Origin: Acidobacteriota bacterium
Lineage (GTDB): Bacteria; Actinomycetota; Acidimicrobiia; Spongiisociales; UBA5794
Reading direction: 5' to 3'
Length of the DNA: 15,895 nucleotides
Assembly (NCBI GenBank): GCA_022574065.1
Contig: JACZST010000014.1
Location: forward strand, 1-15,895
Part shown: piece after piece, positions 15,583 to 15,895 of the stretch
How positions within the stretch are numbered: the first letter of the stretch is position 1
How the letters are laid out: every line of letters begins with the position of its first letter
Made by a program: the position numbers and the translations under genes
The notes under the pieces: generated by a model
The model's input: the letters and a program-made list of their open reading frames with translations, nothing else
The model's database searches: none
Told to the model about the DNA's origin: nothing

Positions 15583-15847
15583 CAAACGAGATCACCTGGA
15601 TCCCGATGATGAGCACCAGCGGGGAAAGGTCGAGTGCGGCTCCCCCGATGCGCAGCGGCGGGATGACGTTCCTGATCGGACGCAGCACCGGCTCGATGAG
15701 CCGGGACATGAAGTCGTAGAACCTGCGCACCGGATGGTCGAAGGAGAGGCGGCCGAACGACACCACATAGCTCAGGACGATCCAGACGATGATGGCCCAG
15801 AACGCGATCTCGACCACGAAACAGACGAGATCGACGAGAAGGTCCAT
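15572..15847 (-). CDS. YggT family membrane protein
   Basis: A 91-residue integral membrane protein with two hydrophobic segments (about 4-30 and 73-91). Between them is the family block FMSRLIEPVLRPIRNVIPP, followed by LDLSPLVLIIGIQV. Length is normal. YggT proteins are widespread and usually lie beside sepF in Gram-positive division clusters, where a role in cell envelope or division is suspected but not settled. ATG at 15847 lies three bases after the putative sepF stop, so translation is likely coupled, and no strong ribosome site is needed. Its last 11 bases overlap the end of ileS on the other strand. Confidence 0.9.
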   Translation of the reverse strand: MDLLVDLVCFVVEIAFWAIIVWIVLSYVVSFGRLSFDHPVRRFYDFMSRLIEPVLRPIRNVIPPLRIGGAALDLSPLVLIIGIQVISFVIC

Positions 15848-15850
15848 CGA

Positions 15851-15895
15851 TCAGTCCGGCCTGTACAGTCCGGCCGCCGCCAAGCGGTCGAGCTC
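15851..15895 (-). CDS. sepF: Partial CDS, probable SepF C-terminus
   Basis: The minus-strand frame entering from the right edge reads ELDRLAAAGLYRPD and ends at TGA (15853-15851), three bases before the yggT start. Only 14 residues are visible. The pattern ERLxxxGLY/F near the end resembles SepF C-termini (for example RLAERGFFNQ-like endings). sepF directly upstream of yggT is the usual order. SepF anchors FtsZ to the membrane during division. The call rests on position plus a short tail and is tentative. Confidence 0.45.
   Translation of the reverse strand, partial: ELDRLAAAGLYRPD

Noticed and set aside
1..15895. CRISPR array, tRNA or rRNA genes, prophage or toxin-antitoxin module
   Set aside because: I looked for regularly spaced repeats, tRNA arm patterns, conserved rRNA blocks and small paired ORFs with known motifs and found none.

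Overview
The window is GC-rich DNA with GTG and TTG starts mixed with ATG. It reads as a chromosomal segment of an actinobacterium. Support comes from a tandem ArsA/Get3-like ATPase pair resembling mycobacterial Rv3679/Rv3680, a DnaE1-type polymerase with an apparently intact PHP exonuclease site, a DUF222/HNH (13E12-type) gene, a WS/DGAT acyltransferase, and a T-box leader before ileS that appears to act on translation. Placement in a deep branch such as the Acidimicrobiia is inference only. Most of the window is core housekeeping DNA. I see no prophage, CRISPR array, tRNA or rRNA.

Layout, left to right. After a 146-base lead-in without a convincing gene, two ArsA-like ATPases run on the + strand with a 4-base overlap (147-2056). 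A 12-bp inverted repeat separates them from the convergent dnaE (2116-5622, -). A metallo-beta-lactamase-fold hydrolase follows on the minus strand (5731-7113). Divergent from it is a DUF222/HNH endonuclease-like gene whose HNH part is knocked out of frame by an apparent one-base loss near 8129 (7223-8352, +).

From 11919 down to 8390 a tight minus-strand cluster reads YggU (DUF167) - TraR/DksA-like protein - lspA - RluA-family pseudouridine synthase - WS/DGAT. Two of its junctions are 4-base start/stop overlaps and a third gap is 21 bases, so co-transcription is likely. The TraR-like protein has lost three of the four zinc-ligand cysteines.

A 474-base spacer (11920-12393) separates the cluster from ileS. 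It holds a 9-bp inverted repeat enclosing a sequence that resembles an insertion-sequence end, and then a T-box riboswitch. In the T-box, a CCGGG/CCCGG antisequestrator helix competes with a TCCCGG/CCGGGA hairpin that buries the ileS ribosome binding site. ileS (12394-15582, +) meets the yggT-family gene (15572-15847, -) tail to tail with an 11-base overlap. The last 45 bases look like the C-terminal end of sepF, so the edge of a cell-division cluster lies just outside the window.

The best candidates for a second look are the translational T-box, the complementary loss of active-site residues between the two ArsA-like proteins, the frameshifted HNH gene and the zinc-less TraR protein. I do not see a clearly new multi-gene system here.
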